Part shown: positions 4,273-6,012 of the stretch, piece by piece
Layout of the letters: the number at the start of each line of letters is the position of its first letter
How positions within the stretch are numbered: position 1 is the stretch's first letter
Assembly: GCA_964479445.1 (NCBI GenBank)
Contig: CAYZMH010000131.1
Span: forward strand, 1-6,012
Origin: CAYZMH01 sp964479445
GTDB lineage: Bacteria > Bacteroidota > Bacteroidia > Bacteroidales > GCA-2748055
Direction: 5' to 3'
DNA: 6,012 nucleotides
The notes under the pieces: model-generated
The model's database searches: none
What the model was told of the DNA's origin: nothing
The model's input: only the letters and a program-made list of their open reading frames with translations
Translations under genes and position numbers: made by a program

Positions 4273-6012
4273 TTATAAATAATCTCTTGTGATCCGCTCA
4301 TCCCAGGATTTGCTGAAGACCCTCACATCACCCTCGTAAGCATCCAGACTGGCTCGTATGATGAAATGTGTTCGCGTGGAGGTCAGTACAGTGCGTGTAA
4401 CAGTGTAAGTACTCCAGTCATCACGCTTAAAAGAACGTCTGCTGATCACCTCTCCGCGCAACGTATCGTAATTGTAACTCTGGTAGGAATACTTTTCGGT
4501 TACATCTTTCTGAATGGTCCAGTTAATGGGATCCAGCCGGTACTGGGGATCATTGTTGGTTACATGGAGCGTAACCAGGTTGGAGGCCAGGTTATGGATC
4601 ACCTCCCATTCCCGCCTGGCAGGTACAAGCAGTTTGGTTTCCATAACTTCATCCAGCTGCGGCTTTCCGAAATCCTTTATACGATCATCCTGTTTACCGG
4701 GTTTGCGAACAGGAAGGTGAAGCTCCGAATCCTGTGGATATAACGTGAGCCTTGTTGGTTCCGGGGCAGGCCATACAAGCGGCCAGTATGAGGTGGAAAG
4801 GGAGATACGCAATTGATGCCCGGCAGAGAACCGCTGGGCGATATGATTTAAGGGCAGGTGAATAGTGTATTTCTTTCCTGGTTCAAGCTCTTTGGGATTT
4901 TCATCGCTCTCCCGGTGGGTTAGATTCAGTACACCGTAGGTTACTCTGGTCGCCCTTCCTCCCGGATCCACATCCGATAACCTCGCTGCGATCATAGCAC
5001 CTGGTTTATCGCTGCTCAGCGATAGTTCTAAGTGCGGGGCTCCAAGGATCTCCAGGTCCTCTTCAAGAGGAAGGGATTCAAAAACCAGGGCGCCTCCGTC
5101 CTCCTCCCGCTGGTCACTGGGAAGATCGGTATCGGCTGAATAAGAGCACCATTTGCCGGCAAAAAGTCCGACACTGAGCGGACTCTGGATCTTCATCTCC
5201 TGTGAAAAAGCAGGAAGAGCACCATTAAAATCAATCTCGTTATTCTTCAGCCTTCCCTTTAACCAGGTGATGCCCGGAATGGGGAATTGCTCCTCGGCAA
5301 CCCATCGGCCGGGTCGTTTCGCCAATACCGGGGAAACAGAATCTTGCATCCAGACCCGCAGTTTTGGTTCTCGGTCAATCCCGTTGTCAATCCCTTTTAA
5401 CCACCTGTCCCACCAGCGTACCGACTCTTCCAGGAAGTCAATGGTCGGACCGGGTCCGCCAAGGTGCGGGTATTTATGACCCCAGGGGCCAACCAGTCCC
5501 TTCACCGGGGATTTCAGATGCTCCACCAGTCGGAATACGGAGTTGGAATACCCGTCGGCCCAACCTCCGATGGCATAAACCGGACACTGAATGGAATCGT
5601 AATGGTAACATACCGAGGCGTGCTTCCAATAATTATCAAGACGTTGATGATGAAGCCATTCCTTGAGCCAAAGCCCGCTGCCCTCCAATCTCTCCAGCCA
5701 CAAATCTTTCCATCGCGTACCCACGATTTCGGGATCTGGCGGACTCGAGTTATAGGCAAACATGGTCGAAGCCCAGGAGAGATTGTCTGTTAGCAAATTA
5801 CCCCCCATGTAATGCACATCATCCGAATACCGGTCATCCGATGAAGCTACTGAAATGACAGCCTTTAATTCGGATGGTCGCAATGCCGCAATTTGTAATC
5901 CATTGAAACCTCCCCATGAAATACCCATCATCCCAACTGAACCATTGCACCAGGGTTGGGAAGCGATCCATTTGAGTACCTCAAGGCCGTCATCAAGCTC
6001 CTGCTGCAAATA
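4273..6012 (-). CDS. CocE/NonD family alpha/beta hydrolase (X-Pro dipeptidyl-peptidase S15-like), 5' end outside window
   Basis: Members of this family are serine hydrolases that cleave esters, amides or peptides, including cocaine esterase, glutaryl-7-ACA acylase and X-Pro dipeptidyl-peptidases. The reading frame is open to the window edge, so the start is missing. The 579 visible residues compare with about 650-680 in similar proteins, so roughly 80-100 residues, including the oxyanion-hole region and any signal peptide, are cut off. The visible part begins in the alpha/beta hydrolase domain just before QPWCNGSVGMMGISWGG. The nucleophile is the Ser of GISWGG (visible residue 32, codon at 5919-5917). 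The acid is probably the Asp of GGWADGY (residue 153) and the base the His of GPWGHK (residue 179). From about residue 215 comes the PepX_C-type beta-sandwich, with DVDPGGRATRVTYGVLN and LRISLSTSYWPLVWP. The last 140 or so residues form an extra domain ending in SWDERITRDYL, as in the longer bacterial CocE/NonD proteins. A TTG at 6009 is not a credible start because family homology continues through it. It heads the visible gene run, 21 bases before the ATP-grasp gene. Substrate and location are unknown. Confidence 0.9.
   Translation of the reverse strand, partial: YLQQELDDGLEVLKWIASQPWCNGSVGMMGISWGGFNGLQIAALRPSELKAVISVASSDDRYSDDVHYMGGNLLTDNLSWASTMFAYNSSPPDPEIVGTRWKDLWLERLEGSGLWLKEWLHHQRLDNYWKHASVCYHYDSIQCPVYAIGGWADGYSNSVFRLVEHLKSPVKGLVGPWGHKYPHLGGPGPTIDFLEESVRWWDRWLKGIDNGIDREPKLRVWMQDSVSPVLAKRPGRWVAEEQFPIPGITWLKGRLKNNEIDFNGALPAFSQEMKIQSPLSVGLFAGKWCSYSADTDLPSDQREEDGGALVFESLPLEEDLEILGAPHLELSLSSDKPGAMIAARLSDVDPGGRATRVTYGVLNLTHRESDENPKELEPGKKYTIHLPLNHIAQRFSAGHQLRISLSTSYWPLVWPAPEPTRLTLYPQDSELHLPVRKPGKQDDRIKDFGKPQLDEVMETKLLVPARREWEVIHNLASNLVTLHVTNNDPQYRLDPINWTIQKDVTEKYSYQSYNYDTLRGEVISRRSFKRDDWSTYTVTRTVLTSTRTHFIIRASLDAYEGDVRVFSKSWDERITRDYL

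Noticed and set aside
6007..6009. TTG as the start of the hydrolase
   Set aside because: The frame is open through the window edge and the visible protein begins in mid-domain, so the true start lies beyond 6012.

Overview
The window is a piece of a genome scaffold from an anaerobic, probably fermentative bacterium. The main evidence is that it carries HydE and HydF, two of the three dedicated maturases of [FeFe]-hydrogenase. Protein style, the lack of a Shine-Dalgarno site at one gene and a possible TAnnTTTG-like promoter element suggest Bacteroidota or a related lineage. This placement is inference; no rRNA or other marker gene is present.

All four genes lie on the minus strand, so transcription runs from high to low coordinates. 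From right to left they are: a CocE/NonD-type alpha/beta hydrolase (4273-6012, N-terminus cut by the window edge); an ATP-grasp ligase of unknown substrate (2959-4251), 21 bases further on; hydF (1642-2868), after a 90-base spacer and with a strong ribosome binding site; a tandem-repeat array interrupted by a 100-base block of N (about 1285-1643); hydE (129-1202); and a second tandem-repeat array (1-128) that starts at or beyond the left edge.

HydE (radical SAM) and HydF (GTPase and [4Fe-4S] scaffold) act with HydG to build the 2Fe subcluster of the hydrogenase H-cluster and deliver it to HydA. HydG and HydA are not in the window. The hydrolase and ATP-grasp genes are close enough to be co-transcribed, but nothing in the sequence links them to hydrogenase.

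The most unusual feature is the repeat DNA. Related tandem arrays built on a module with core CGTCCTGCAG flanked by GCGCCTC and GCGTGAA (plus strand) lie directly downstream of both hydE and hydF. They start at the stop codons, and at hydF the repeat appears to supply part of the TAG. The sense strand of these arrays is purine-rich. The assembly gap falls inside the 46-bp-period array, and the repeat phase predicts the missing length modulo 46. No complete new system is evident; the repeat-capped maturase genes are the best lead.
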